A stretch of 64,000 bases of DNA from positions 325,911-389,910 of the forward strand of contig CACRSC010000012.1 of assembly GCA_902651635.1 (NCBI GenBank). The letters run 5' to 3'. How positions within the stretch are numbered: position 1 is the first letter of the stretch; the number at the start of each line of letters is the position of its first letter. This document shows, piece after piece, positions 11,501-22,189 of this stretch. The position numbers were made by a program, and so were the translations under genes. Below the pieces are notes generated by a model, which was given only the letters and a program-made list of their open reading frames with translations, was not told where the DNA came from and made no database searches. This DNA comes from Mastigamoeba balamuthi (lineage: Eukaryota > Evosea > Mastigamoebida > Mastigamoebidae).

Positions 11501-13171
11501 TGCCGGGGCTGCCGCTGGCGCCTGTCCTCCGTGCCCGTTAGTCAGCGGCCCCTCGTCGCAAGCCGCGGCGCTCACCGGGGTCTCGGGGACAGGGCGCGGG
11601 GACGTTGTCGCGTTGCTCGCGTTCCCCGAGGTGTTCTCTGCGCCAGTGCTGTCAGAGCTATGCGGGGACCCCCAATGCACGACGCACTCCGCTGTGCCGG
11701 TTTCGAGCTCCCTACCGCGTTCTGTGGCCGATCGGCGTTGGCTCCCTGTCGTGTGCCGTGGAGCTCAGTGTCGGCGTGCAGAGGGTAACTGGCGTCCGCG
11801 CACCGTCGCCATCGGGGAGCTCGCAGGCGCAGGAGCGCGGGGAGAGGTCGGCTTCACCGTCTGCTTCGCTTGCACATCCGCCTTGGCCGCAGCACCCGCA
11901 GCACCCGCAGCGGCCTCGTTGCTGGCCCTGAGGCCCGCTTTCGCAGTGGCAGCGGCCGAGCCCTCGCCCGCCCGCACGGCAGTGGCGGGCGCACCGCTCT
12001 GCGGGCCGGAGCGCGGTGCAGCGCACGTGAGGACAGGGTGGCACTCGGAGCGAGCACTCACCGCTCCAGAGCGCTTCTGCGTGTCGTCGCTCGAGGTCTT
12101 GAGCTTGGGCTGCGGCTTAGCCTGCTGCTGGGGCTGCTTCTGTGCCGGAGGCTGCGCCTTGGCGCCGTCCTTCTGTGCCGCCTGCTCGTTGCCCTGCGAT
12201 GAGCCAAGTGCCATGAGAACGCAGGCGCCCGGCTGCCGTGCACTGTTCTCTGCGAGCACCGAAAGCACCTTTGCTGCCTGTTGTTGTTGTTGCTGTTGCT
12301 GTTGTTGTTTTTGTTGTTGTTGTTGCTGCTGCTGTTGCTGCTTCTGCTGCTGCGGAGGCGCCGCGGCCGTCTTGGAGGGCGCGGGGGCGGGGGGCGCGGG
12401 GCCAGGCGCAGGCGAGGGCTGCTTCGCAGGCGGCGACGGGGGCGCCCTGGGCCTGGTCTTCGCGGACATGCGCGGGCTCTCCTCCTCCTGCGCTCACCTC
12501 GTGAGCTGCCACCGGCTGGCTGCGGAGGAGGCCGCTGGGGCAGCAGCAGCTGCGATGGGGAGGAGGGGAGAGGTGTGCGTGCGTCCGAGCTGGCCGACAC
12601 CAGCGGCGGCAGGTCCTCGTCGTCGCTCAGCGCCGCGCCCTGCGTCCGCGCGTCCGCGCCCTGCTTCCTCTGCGCCTCCTGCCTCTGCGACGGCCCTGTC
12701 GCCGTCGCCCTGCCCGCTCCCTCTGCCCTCTTGGCCGCCGTCTCCTGTGGACGGAAGAAGAACACACCCCACCCACAGGCCCCCCCAGGGATCCGCATCA
12801 GACCCGGTCGCAATCGCCAGGAGCTGCCGCTGCGGCGCCACGGCGGGCGCCAGCAGGCGGTGCCCGGCACGCGGGATCGCGGCACCCGCACCCTCGGGGG
12901 ATCTCTGCCGAGGGTCGGCGAGGCCCTCACGCCCGCGTCCTCCCTCGCGCACTCCTGCAGGGGGGGAGAGGACGCAGTGAGGGTGTGCGAGGAGGGTGGG
13001 GGGAGAGGCGACACTGAGGAGGGACAGCAGGGCGCCCGCGCGTGACGCGGCAGCGGTGGGGCTTACGTCGGATGACGTGTAGTACCCAGAGGACGCGTCC
13101 CCGCTCTCGTCGCTCGTGTCGACTGTGTGGACCAGCGGGGGGAGGTCCGCGAACTCGTCCTCGGATGCCAT
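8562..13171 (-). CDS. Large low-complexity protein with DLPPL motifs and a TTC3/DZIP3-like zinc domain
   Basis: The start is at 13171 (MASEDEFADLPPLV) and the stop at 8562-8564. The N-terminal part carries repeated acidic DLPPLV/DLPPLL/EPPPLM motifs followed by Asp/Ser runs, then poly-Gln and poly-Ala tracts. Near 10560-10740 lies a Cys/His cluster (CGLPSC, RRYCDVLYHVRCW, PCPTPACPGRIL) like the zinc domain of TTC3/DZIP3 ubiquitin ligases, where CxTPxCxG is typical. An in-frame stop at 10448 lies two bases from the next ATG, so two genes are suggested at first sight. But an intron at 10463-10524 (T|GTGCTC..GCGCAG) is phase 1 on both sides and continues the zinc domain as RILYTRRVKMEDNDKRTYTT. 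I therefore call one gene. The last exon (10462-8562) adds a basic coiled coil, poly-Gln and a Pro/Ala/Ser tail. Exons above 11.6 kb are not resolved in detail. Ligase activity is inference. Confidence 0.6.
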
Positions 13172-13470
13172 GGGGGTTGCGCGCGCCCGCGTCGTCTTTG
13201 GAGCGCTACGCGCCGACCTGTTGCGGGCCAAGACACAAAGATATGTGAGATAGATTCTCGGATCTTCCCCACAGATATTTTGCTGCCGTGTCCAAAACGG
13301 ACCGCACTACTCTCTCCACAAGCTCTGCTCGGTACAGCGGCACCGCACTGTTGCTGTTGCTGTTGCTGCTACTGGCCGACCTGCGAAAGCGTAGAAAGAC
13401 AGAGAAACACAAAATCGGAATCACGGCCAGATATTCCCCCGCGTGAGAGAGCCGGTGAGCGATGGGCGGC

Positions 13471-14617
13471 TCAGGAAACTGCGGCGTTGCACAAGCCAGA
13501 GAAATGGACGTCAGCGAGGAGCCGTATGTCGTCGAGCACTGGAAGAGGGTGGGGAGCGCGCGATTGAGATTGCTGGCCACAGTGTTGTTCTTTGGGGGGG
13601 AGGGCAAGGAGATTACCCTGGCTGCTGTAGGGGCGCTGGGCCGAGTACACGCTCCACAGCTGGTCGACAAGGGCCCCCGCAGCCAGCATGCGCTCCACAG
13701 GGTCCATCAGCCTCAGGGCCGCGTGGTCCACAGCGAAGACGTTGACCATGTCCCCCAGGTCCAGCGTCGACGCAACAACCTCCTCGACGACCTCCCATGC
13801 TTCCACGTCTGCGCCAACCAATTGGCCCGGAAACAGGAATCAGGGCCCCCACACCACACAATTCCCATTTCGAGTCATGACTCAACGCAGGCAATCCAAG
13901 TGCCCGTGGAAACAGAACCAATTGAATGTCGAACACCCCCAACACATCGGGGGCTGCGGTACCTCGCGTGTCCCAGTCGGCCAGGGACTCGAGGTTGAGC
14001 GGCACGTCGTTGGCGGCAGCGCCCTCGTCGTCCTCGCCGCCGAGCGGGCCCAGGCCGAAGCAGCGGGACCTGAGCCAGACGCAGGGCCTGCCGTACCTGC
14101 TGTACGACCCCACGAGGAACACCGTGTCCAGCGTCCTCCGCACGCTCTCGATCTCCCGCAGGCACGGGCTCGCCGGCGACGGCGGCGCGCTGTGCGCCTG
14201 CGGTGCTGCGGCGCCCGCCGAGCCGACGGACAATTTCCCAATCCCCTGCGTCTGCTGCGGCAGAACGAGGCGGTCCCTGCGAAGAGTGAAGGGGGGGGAG
14301 GAGAGAAATTGGTCTCTGTTGTTGGAGGTCTGCCCCAACGGGGGGTCTAGAGCGCTGCAACGGACCTCGAGGCGCGGAACTTGCGGCTGCGGACGGTCAG
14401 GAGGAGCTCTTCCTTGCCGCGGATGTAGGCCTCGAAGAATTTGAAGGCCTGCGGGGGAGGTTGTTGGACGATTTTGTGTGCCGGGGGGAGATCGGATCCG
14501 GGGCGTCGAGAGAGCGGGTGGGCGCACTTTGAGAGTGCCGAGCGCGGTGCAGTCGCGCCGGAAGCACGTGAGCTGCACGTTGGTGCTTCGCTGCCCGACG
14601 AGCGACGCGCTGCTCAT
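13471..14617 (-). CDS. Unrecognised 248-aa protein, five exons
   Basis: Five exons join without a frame break: 14617-14528, 14448-14366, 14276-13963, 13808-13617 and 13538-13471. The product begins MSSASLVGQRSTNVQLTCF and ends CNAAVS. It has a compact N-terminal segment (AFKFFEAYIRGKEELLLTV), a Ser/Pro/Ala linker, a strand-rich middle (TVFLVGSYSRYGRPCVWLRS) and a helical C-terminus (VEEVVASTLDLGDMVNVFAV, then MDPVERMLAAGALVDQLWSV). There is no signal peptide or membrane span. I do not recognise the family. Consistent intron phases and a mix of charged and hydrophobic segments make it a real gene rather than a chance ORF. Confidence 0.6.
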
Positions 14618-14787
14618 TGTTTGCCGCCAAGGGACGTCCTCGACCGCAATACCAGCTAGATTCTGTGGCGGGGAGCGAAACTAGATCTGGGCCACAACAT
14701 AAATCTGGCAACGTCATATGATTCATAAGTTCATTTTTAATTTGCAACCGCAACCGCCGAAGCAGCATAAACCCGGACCCTCAAACC

Positions 14788-16918
14788 ATGCGCTGCCCCA
14801 ACTGCAACTCAGCCGAGGCCGGCAGCGGCCCGTTCTGCTGCATGTGCGGCGCCCGCGTGGAGCAGACCTCTGTGTCCGCCGGCGTCGACACCACGCACAA
14901 CACAGCCGTCGAGGAGTCAGTGCCTCCCCTGCCTGCCTCCCCTGCCCCCCCCTGCCTCCCCCTGCAGCCTCCCACACACGTGCACGGGCACTCACCACTG
15001 CCTCCCCTCGGGGGCGTCGCACGCAAGGTGCCTGCGCGGGCAGACGGACCAGGAGAAGGCCGAGGAGGAGCGCATGGCGAAGCTGTTCGGCGGAGCACCG
15101 AAGGTACCGACAGCTCACGGCGGGGCGTTTACGCTGGGGGAGGGGGCTTCGTGCTTACTGCAGCGCTCTGCGCTACAACGTGCGACGGGGGCCCTGTCTG
15201 ATTGGGCACCCTGGAGTGCAAGCCACAGTGGCGAAACTGTTCGGTGACAGTTATTCGCACCAGCAGTTATTGCGTTTGTTGTCGACTTGCGTCTTCGTTC
15301 TTCGTTGCTACGAGCAACCTCCCTTACCTTCTTGCTTCCAACACCAGCCACACCACACCACAGCTGTGGCAGCAACATGGCCTCCCCCACCCCTTCTCCC
15401 TTACGAATCGCGCCAGTTTGAGCTCACGGAGGACGCGGCTGCCCCTTGCTCTCCCACCGCACAGGTCGCAGCGGGCAAGCAGGCCGCAGCGGGGGCAGCG
15501 CCAGCGCCGCGGAGCATGTCGTCGCACCTGCCCGAGTCGATCGCCGCCGAGCTGATCGTCGCGGAGATCAACGCCGCGCGCTACGAGCCCGCCATGTTCG
15601 GCCGGCGCGTGGCGGCGACGCACAGGGACTTCGAGGGGCTCGTGCAGCGCCTCAAGGCCTCCGACGGCGCCCTCATCGCGCGCACGACGCACGAGGGCGC
15701 GCGGGCCGTCGACGACGCCACGGCGTTCCTGACGAGGCAGCTCCCCGTGCAGCGCGTCGTGCTCGCGCTGGGCCTCTGCGACGCCGCCAGGGACGTCTGC
15801 ATCGACAACGGCGTCCGCGGGGCCACCGACGGTCTCCTCAAGGTGGGGCAGTGGGGCTCGCTGCCTCCCCCCTCCTGGGCTGTGCTGTGCAGCAGCGCTC
15901 ACCGCGGGGCTGGGCTGGGCGCAGGACGGGACGGACCTGCTGGCGAGGGTCAAGAGGTACGGGCAGGTCAACGGCAAGGTGACCGAGTGCCTTGTGTTCG
16001 GCGCCTTCGACGCGTTCGACGCGGCGTGCCTCCTCATCGTCGACGACGGCGCTGACCCCGCGCTCAGGCCCAACCGCGCCCGCCTCTTCAACCCGACCGC
16101 AACAGCCGTGCGTTCACGTGGACAACTCCCCTGCAAGATAGAGCGTTTGCAGTTGGACAAATTTTGTCGATTGACTTCGGTTCTGGCACGCTCTCGCCAA
16201 GGTCGGAGTTCACTGCTGCCACCACACGAAGCTGGGCAACATCACGTCCATCATCCTCGCGGAGGAGTTCACCGCCGGGCCCTGCCAGCCCGGAGGCAGC
16301 TCGCAGGCGGGGCCCGCCGTGTCCCCTGCCCCGGCGCCGGTCAGCGTCGACCTGGGCGTCCCCCCGGGCCCGCTGAGCGAGCTCGAGCTGGGCCTCAGGG
16401 GGCAGCAGGTCATCCTGCGCCACAAGGGCACCGAGAACCGCTGGACGATGCCGTTCGCCTTCGTCCCGCACGGCTCCTCGGCGAGCCTCGGCGAGGGCGG
16501 GAAGCTGTTCGTGTCGCTCAGGAAGGCGGCGGCCGCGGGCACCACCGAGACCGTCGTCGAGCGCCTGCAGCTGCCGGCGGACCCCGCGGCCCCGGGGGCC
16601 TCGGTGACGCTCGACCCCGTGCAGAGGCAGGCCGAGGTGTCGCTCGAGTGCAGGGCGGGGTCGCGCGCGCACACGGTCAACGTGAAGCTGGCGCACCAGG
16701 CGACGGGCGTCAACCTCGTGCTCGAGGTCTGCCACGACGAGGTCTCGGCCGACGCCAGCGGGCGCCAGGTGACCACCAAGGTGATGGAGAGCAAGGTGCT
16801 GCCGCTGCCGTTCGCCGCCAGCGTGTCGACGGTGCGCTTCTCGGCCAGCGCCGCGTCGATCGTCGTCACGGTGCCCAGCACCAACCCCGAGGCCGAGTAC
16901 ATCGTCCCCCTCAAATAG
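14788..16918 (+). CDS. Zinc-ribbon + CAP (SCP/PR-1) domain protein, five exons, 489 aa
   Basis: Exons 14788-14919, 15044-15103, 15465-15842, 15925-16107 and 16202-16918 stay in frame and are all phase 0. Residues 1-25 form a two-CxxC zinc ribbon (RCPNCN...CCMCGARV). The middle is a CAP/SCP fold: AEINAARYEPAMFGRRV, then DDATAFLTRQ, LCDAARDVCIDNGV and VGVHCCHHTKLGNITSIIL. CAP proteins are usually secreted, but this one has no signal peptide and starts with a zinc ribbon, so a cytosolic protein is likely. The C-terminal ~180 residues are a strand-rich domain I cannot assign. The CAP core residues are only partly recognisable by eye. The linker after exon 1 is Pro-rich intron sequence, not protein. 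Confidence 0.65.
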
Positions 16919-17349
16919 GGCCACACGGCTTGTACACTCGATCGACGGCGCCTGGAATGAAGGCACAGCAGCTCAACAGGAGCACCCCTCGGCCTAACGC
17001 AGAACCGGGAACCGGACCTTTCTGACTCACGTTTGTTTTGGACAGCTTGTGTGCTATGAACCCGGCGTGCAGATGCTGCGTGCTCTGTGTGTTGTCTCCA
17101 TTGAAAAAACCCACCGAAGCCAAAAGCCGGGATACTCCGTGGGTGGGTTTCTTGTTACCCCCCGGTTTTTTCCAACCCCGCACCTGCTACGTGGCGGGTG
17201 GGTTCATGTGGGTAGACAATCAATTTTCCTTACATCACCCCGCGTTCTGGCTGTAGGAAATTGCTGCGAAAAATATCAGCGGTTCACTGAAAATAGGCCA
17301 AGGCACTCCAGTATCAACTCACAATTCGCCCTCACAATTGCCTGCACAC
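16919..17349. other. Intergenic stretch with a 9-bp inverted repeat
   Basis: No gene is seen between the CAP gene and the radical SAM gene. AAACCCACC (17107-17115) and GGTGGGTTT (17142-17150) are a perfect inverted repeat with a 26-base loop. A further GGGTGGGTT-like run is near 17187-17205. This could form a hairpin in the 3' region of the upstream transcript or near the promoter of the downstream gene. No role can be assigned. Confidence 0.4.
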
Positions 17350-20300
17350 ATGGCCTGCCACCGTTTGCTCGTACGCGCCAGTGGGAGCTCGTTCCCGCAC
17401 CCGTCTGCCACCCACGTGCACTCCTTGGTCGCACACGAATGCAGCTCCCCCTCTGTCGCTCTCGGTGCTCTCTCGTGCGCCCTGCTCGCGCGCGGTTCAC
17501 TCGGCTCTGTCGGCGTCTGCATCCACCCGCGCACGCAGCCCCTCCCCCGCGACGGAGACGTCTCCTCGAAGCTGCTGTGCGAGGCGGCTGCGCTGCTGCG
17601 GTCGTGCGGGGCTTCTGTTGTCGTCGACCTCGTCGGCCCCGACGACGTCGACGCCCGCGACATCGGCGAGGCCCTCGCTCGCCTGGACGCCAGCAGCGTC
17701 CCGGACGTCACCGCCAACAGCCAGCTGGTGGTCCTCGACAGCCCAGGCGCGGAGCCCAGGGTCGTGCCGCTGCCCCAGGCGTTCAGCTGCGTCGACACCG
17801 ACTGCGCCCGCACGCGCGTCGTGGAGCTGTGCGTCGAGGAGCTCAGGAACGAGCTGCTCGCGTGCGGGTGCGGCGCTGAGCTGTGCGACTGCACGCTGCG
17901 CGCGCTGGTGCAAGCTGTGCCGGGCCAGCTGTGCGCGCTCGAGGCCTCGGGGGCTGCCCTGTCCTCGGTCGTGCCGCTTGCGAGGAAGGTCCACGCGTCG
18001 CACCCCGAGGTGTTCAAAGACGCAGAGGCAGCGCGGGCTGGCCTGTCGTGCGCTGGCAAGGGGTTCAACGTCAAGCGCCTCGACACGCCCCAGCTGGTGG
18101 CTGCCAAGTTCGACCGCCTCGCGACCAACTGGGAGGACCTGGTCACGGCCTCCGGGTACGAGGACGTGTGGAAGTGGCTGAGCAGCCTGACTGCCAAGCC
18201 TCTAGCCCAATACTGCGGAGAGGAGGTCTCCCTCAGGGCTATGGGGAAGCACAGCATAACAGTTCTGGACGCGTGCTGTGGGGTGGGGCTGCCAGGACAG
18301 CTGATCCGCCTGCTGGGATTCACTGGGCGCATAGTCGGCTGTGACATCTCGCCCGGGATGCTCGGCAAGGCTCAGAGCCGCTGCTGCTACGACGAGCTCC
18401 TCGTGGAGGACGCGAACGCCTCTCTGGGGGTCGCAGACGAGTCCGCTGATGTCGTTGTTTGCGTGGGGTCGATGGAGCTCCTCGACATCCCCCTCGCCCT
18501 TCGTAACTGCCACAAGGCCCTCAAGCCAGGAGCGGAGCTGTGGGCTTCGTTCCAGTGGAGAGAGCACGGAGCGGAAGACAGCGGCCCGACAGATCACCAG
18601 GGAATCCGAGGACTATCGAAGCAGGTGATCAGAGGCCTCCTCGGGTCAGCCGGCTTTGCAGTGGTGGAGGACTCGGAGTGCCCCATGGCATTCGTTACTC
18701 CCAAGCAAACGCAAGCCGGCGGCCTGTCTCTGGCAGCAGTTCCCTACCTGTTTGTTCGAGCCAGGAGTGTTGACTACGGCAGGGCGTCCTGCAATGTGTG
18801 CAAGTGCGCCGTCGAGTTCGACCTCGAGGTCACTCGCGAGCATCTGCTGTCAGTACACGCGTGCGGTGTCAACGTGGCTGTCGTCCGCGCGTCGCACAGA
18901 CTCAAGGGGACTACAGACATGATGGCTTTGGTGTGGTGCTCTGGCTGCAGACTCCTTCTCGAGCGCTACTCGAGGAGCTTCGTGGTAGTGGAGGACGCTG
19001 CAGCGGACAGGAAGGGGCAATCAACAGGGAGAGGCGATGCGATGATGCTGACAAACTGCGGGCACAAACGGGCACTGTGTATCGCAGAAGAGCTAGCGGC
19101 CACTACGACCAACAGCCCACAGGCCCAGAGATTCGTAGACTCGGACCCCCAGTGCGCATTACTGCTGGCCGCAGCAGCAGCGGGATCGCTGCCCTGGACG
19201 GAGACCTCGCCCGGGATGGAACGCCTGGCAGAGTGTGGCTACGCCCGCCGAGTGCCACACAACGAGGCCGCGGGGGCCAAACGCCTGTACGAGAAGAACC
19301 CTGTTGCGTACTCGTGCTGGATGGTCTTCGAGTACACAAACCGCTGCGCAATGGCGTGCAGCCACTGCTACAACAGCTCAAGAAACGACATCAAGATCAT
19401 CCAGGAGAGGCCAGAGATCCTCTCGGCCACGGCAGAGCCCCTGCAGATGATGGGCATCGAGCACTTCTGGTTCATCGGCGGCGAGGTCCTGCAGTTTGGC
19501 GATGGGTGGCTCAATGTCTGCCGCGCCATCGCATCTCGCAGGGGCTGCCCTCGGCTCGGGTTGCCCTTTGGGCGCCCCTCGGCCCCGCTGGTCGAGGTCA
19601 TCACGAGCGGGTGGTTCCTCGGGAAGACGAACATCAGCGCAGCTGGGAAGACCTACGACACTGTCGGCGCGTTGCTAAGGGACCTCAAAGAGAATGGGGT
19701 CACGCACGTGTGCTACAGTGTCGACGCGCCCACAGCGGAGCTGCACGACGCCAACAGAAAGACGCCAGGGCTCTTCGACCGCATCATGACTCTCGGGTTT
19801 CAGGCTGCTCGCGACGCCGGGCTCGAGCCCAGGGTCTCCCTCCTCGTCAGGCCTGAGTGGAGGGGTGACCCCCGTTTCATCGAGTTCCTGGCTATGCTGT
19901 CGTCCCGCATATACGGCGGCAGCACCGGATCGGATACGATGGGAATAGCGGGGAGGCTGATCACGGACCCCACGAACCTGCTGCTGCGGTTCATCGACAT
20001 CGGGACTGGCGCCAAGAGGGCCGGGAGCGACCTGGCGCCGACCCTGACGCTGGAGCAGATCGCCAGCGAGGGGCTGGCCCGGTGCAAGTCGTACTTCAAG
20101 CCCGGCCCGTGGATATCGCTCAAGGCCAACGGGAACTTCTCTGCCTGCAGGATTCTGTCAGGGGAGGACGAGGGCTACGGGAACATCCACGACTGTCCCG
20201 GCGGTATTGTGGAGCTCCTGAATGGGCTCCAGGACAGGTTCCTGTATAAGCTCCATGCAGAGGGCCGAGTGAGCGATTACGTCCGATTCGTTGACACGGC

Positions 20301-20472
20301 TGTCTTCGGAAAGTCGTTCCTCACGCCGTGTGCTGTCAGGGCCATCGTATCTCTTATTGCCAAGCTGATGCACGACAGAGGAGTGCAGAGGAACGACGTT
20401 CTGGAAATCGCGCGCATCAACAGGGAGGTGGCTGTCATGACAGGCTACTCATCAACCGCGACGAATTGGTGA
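17350..20472 (+). CDS. Class I methyltransferase - radical SAM fusion protein (1040 aa, intronless)
   Basis: One uninterrupted frame starts at ATG 17350. Residues 1-230 are an unassigned alpha/beta-looking region. Residues ~300-430 are a Rossmann methyltransferase: motif I VLDACCGVGLPGQL, then GRIVGCDISPGML. Residues ~478-535 are Cys-rich (CNVCKC, HAC, WCSGC) and may bind zinc. Residues ~655-880 are a radical SAM barrel with CAMACSHC (CxxxCxxC for the 4Fe-4S cluster, near residue 665), GGEVLQFGDGW (the GGE motif) and VEVITSGWFLG. The tail has ARC, FSACRIL and GYGNIHDC, like a reduced SPASM/twitch domain for a second cluster. The enzyme should use SAM twice, for methyl transfer and for radical chemistry; the substrate is unknown. 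Lack of introns among intron-rich neighbours suggests horizontal acquisition or retroposition. Part of it is duplicated downstream. Confidence 0.82.
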   Translation: MACHRLLVRASGSSFPHPSATHVHSLVAHECSSPSVALGALSCALLARGSLGSVGVCIHPRTQPLPRDGDVSSKLLCEAAALLRSCGASVVVDLVGPDDVDARDIGEALARLDASSVPDVTANSQLVVLDSPGAEPRVVPLPQAFSCVDTDCARTRVVELCVEELRNELLACGCGAELCDCTLRALVQAVPGQLCALEASGAALSSVVPLARKVHASHPEVFKDAEAARAGLSCAGKGFNVKRLDTPQLVAAKFDRLATNWEDLVTASGYEDVWKWLSSLTAKPLAQYCGEEVSLRAMGKHSITVLDACCGVGLPGQLIRLLGFTGRIVGCDISPGMLGKAQSRCCYDELLVEDANASLGVADESADVVVCVGSMELLDIPLALRNCHKALKPGAELWASFQWREHGAEDSGPTDHQGIRGLSKQVIRGLLGSAGFAVVEDSECPMAFVTPKQTQAGGLSLAAVPYLFVRARSVDYGRASCNVCKCAVEFDLEVTREHLLSVHACGVNVAVVRASHRLKGTTDMMALVWCSGCRLLLERYSRSFVVVEDAAADRKGQSTGRGDAMMLTNCGHKRALCIAEELAATTTNSPQAQRFVDSDPQCALLLAAAAAGSLPWTETSPGMERLAECGYARRVPHNEAAGAKRLYEKNPVAYSCWMVFEYTNRCAMACSHCYNSSRNDIKIIQERPEILSATAEPLQMMGIEHFWFIGGEVLQFGDGWLNVCRAIASRRGCPRLGLPFGRPSAPLVEVITSGWFLGKTNISAAGKTYDTVGALLRDLKENGVTHVCYSVDAPTAELHDANRKTPGLFDRIMTLGFQAARDAGLEPRVSLLVRPEWRGDPRFIEFLAMLSSRIYGGSTGSDTMGIAGRLITDPTNLLLRFIDIGTGAKRAGSDLAPTLTLEQIASEGLARCKSYFKPGPWISLKANGNFSACRILSGEDEGYGNIHDCPGGIVELLNGLQDRFLYKLHAEGRVSDYVRFVDTAVFGKSFLTPCAVRAIVSLIAKLMHDRGVQRNDVLEIARINREVAVMTGYSSTATNW

Positions 20473-20998
20473 AGGCATGGCAAAATGAAACACAAAGAAT
20501 TACAATTGTTTCTCGCCAGTGTTTACCCATGAGCTTTCCCTCCCTATCGGCAGTGCGGGGCATCTCGGCAGGTTCATAACCATTTTTGCATGGCCGACCC
20601 CGAGTTTTTCTGCGACTCCGTATGACGACACGCAATTCGCACCGATCTTCACACCTTGTCCAGGTGCGGCAACTCGGGAGCTCCAAGGGTGTCTAACCCA
20701 GACGCGATGCCAAGCGTGAAACACACTTAATCTAACTGAAAACCGCAAGGTTCCTCACCGGCCTGTGAAAGCCGGTGCTATTCGTGGCAGTGCGTGACTT
20801 CGCCAAAAAGGGCATTGGATCCAGCGAACTTGGAATGGCCAAAAGGGATGGGAAAATTCAGCCGATCTCGCGTGGTCTCTTCTGTTGGGTAATGACCGTG
20901 TGTGAGTGTGTTGTGCAACGTGGTGCGGTGGAATCGATCTTTCGGGCCTACTGCAGCAGGAAATAACGAGATTTGATAAACGAAGTCCGGGTTATAGC
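20473..20998. other. Intergenic, no gene recognised
   Basis: This is the 3' flank of the radical SAM gene. Short ORFs on both strands show no family features. There are no repeats or RNA genes that I can see. Confidence 0.4.
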
Positions 20999-21426
20999 TC
21001 AGATTATCTTGGTGGTGAACGGCGCCCACGCAGCCCCAGCAGCCGGCTTGGGCAGCACCACCGTGAGGATGCCGCACTGCAAAGGGGAAGACCTTCAGTG
21101 AGCTATTGCACTCTCGCCAGCGGGGTAATCGATCGAACGAGACAGAGGGAGAAGAGACTTCTTGGGCGGTCCGCACGCACCCGACGCAGAGACTGCTCGA
21201 TGTCCGTGGGCAGGTGCGCTGTCAGGCTACCGCGCGTGGCGGGGGCCCTTGAGCGCGCGTTGCGCCTGCGGAGGACGCGGGGCGACGGCGACCGCTGCTC
21301 CGTGGGCTCGTCGTCCTCGCTGCCCCAGCACTGCCCCTGCGGCGCAGCCGCCGCGTCCAGGCCCGCTGCACCCTCCTCGCGCTCCGAGCGCCTGCCCTCC
21401 GCGGCCCGCGTGGTGTTGGTGGCCAT
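20999..21426 (-). CDS. Short protein ending like a small heat-shock (Hsp20) domain
   Basis: Two exons (21426-21181 and 21076-20999) separated by a 104-bp intron (GTGCGT..TGCAG) encode about 107 residues. The N-terminal 60 residues are charged and low in complexity. The end reads TAHLPTDIEQSLRR then CGILTVVLPKPA, which matches the last strands of an alpha-crystallin domain (lP.did...GILTV.lPK). The front half of that domain is not present in the frame. This is therefore either a truncated Hsp20, a gene whose upstream exons I miss, or a chance likeness. Confidence 0.4.
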
Positions 21427-22184
21427 CTGGCGGTGTCTGTTGTCCTGCTGCAGCTCGCAGACAATATTTTATAAAAATGGCTCCGCCTTTGCATCACACG
21501 GGGGTGTGGCGTCACCGCCAAAGATCACCGCACTTCCACTCATCGGGTTTTTCCATCGTACCCAGGACGCGAGAGTTTCCAAAACGGTTTGATCGGATAC
21601 CTCATCACGGTATCGACGGTGATCTCGCCCGGTTTTCGGTGGCACCGAGGGTGATTATCTTCTTTTGGCTCATCGATCTCTTTGAGATCAGCTCTACACC
21701 GTCTCTTCGCTCTTCCTGCGACGAACAGCCCCCCCCCCCACGCCCTTCTGCCTTTTCGTAGCTCGAGTGAGTGAGCCTCGCGGGTGCGCCCGGCGCTGAT
21801 GTGGCAGCCCCGGGGATCAACAAAAGAGTGCCAGACGGGCCCGGCGACCGACGAGCGTCGATGCGTGCCGCGTGGCCGTGACAAAGCCATTCAGGACCAG
21901 AAGGCTGAACACTCGCTGCCGTTGCTGTTGCGGCGACAGTGTGGCTCTGCCATTCTCTCAATATCTTTCCCCCCCAGCTCGTGGGCATAAGAGGATCGTT
22001 TATTCCTGACGGCTCCACGTGGGCGAAGTTCCATTACGTCTGGGTTTTTTCTGGCGATCGGACGGAGGGATCTGAATTGGCACACGAAGTTTGAGCGTTG
22101 AGAATGGTGCCGAGGCTATTTCTGGAGATGTGCCGAGACACGTTGGAAAAAGCTGTAGAGATTACAGTACCACTGTCCAGACCC
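21427..22184. other. Gene-poor spacer
   Basis: The sequence is mixed and moderately AT-rich, with no ORF that looks like a protein family. It holds a C run at 21731-21739 and short A runs. It may hold promoters for the gene ending at 21426. Confidence 0.35.
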
Positions 22185-22189
22185 GCTTA

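Noticed and set aside
17101-17205. Telomere-like repeats near GGGTGGGTT
   Set aside because: Only one or two imperfect copies occur, between two genes, so this is not a telomere or an internal telomeric array.
20960-21060. tRNA-like text GTTATAGCTCAGATTATCTTGG
   Set aside because: There is no matching acceptor, anticodon or T arm, and it overlaps the last exon and stop codon of a likely gene.
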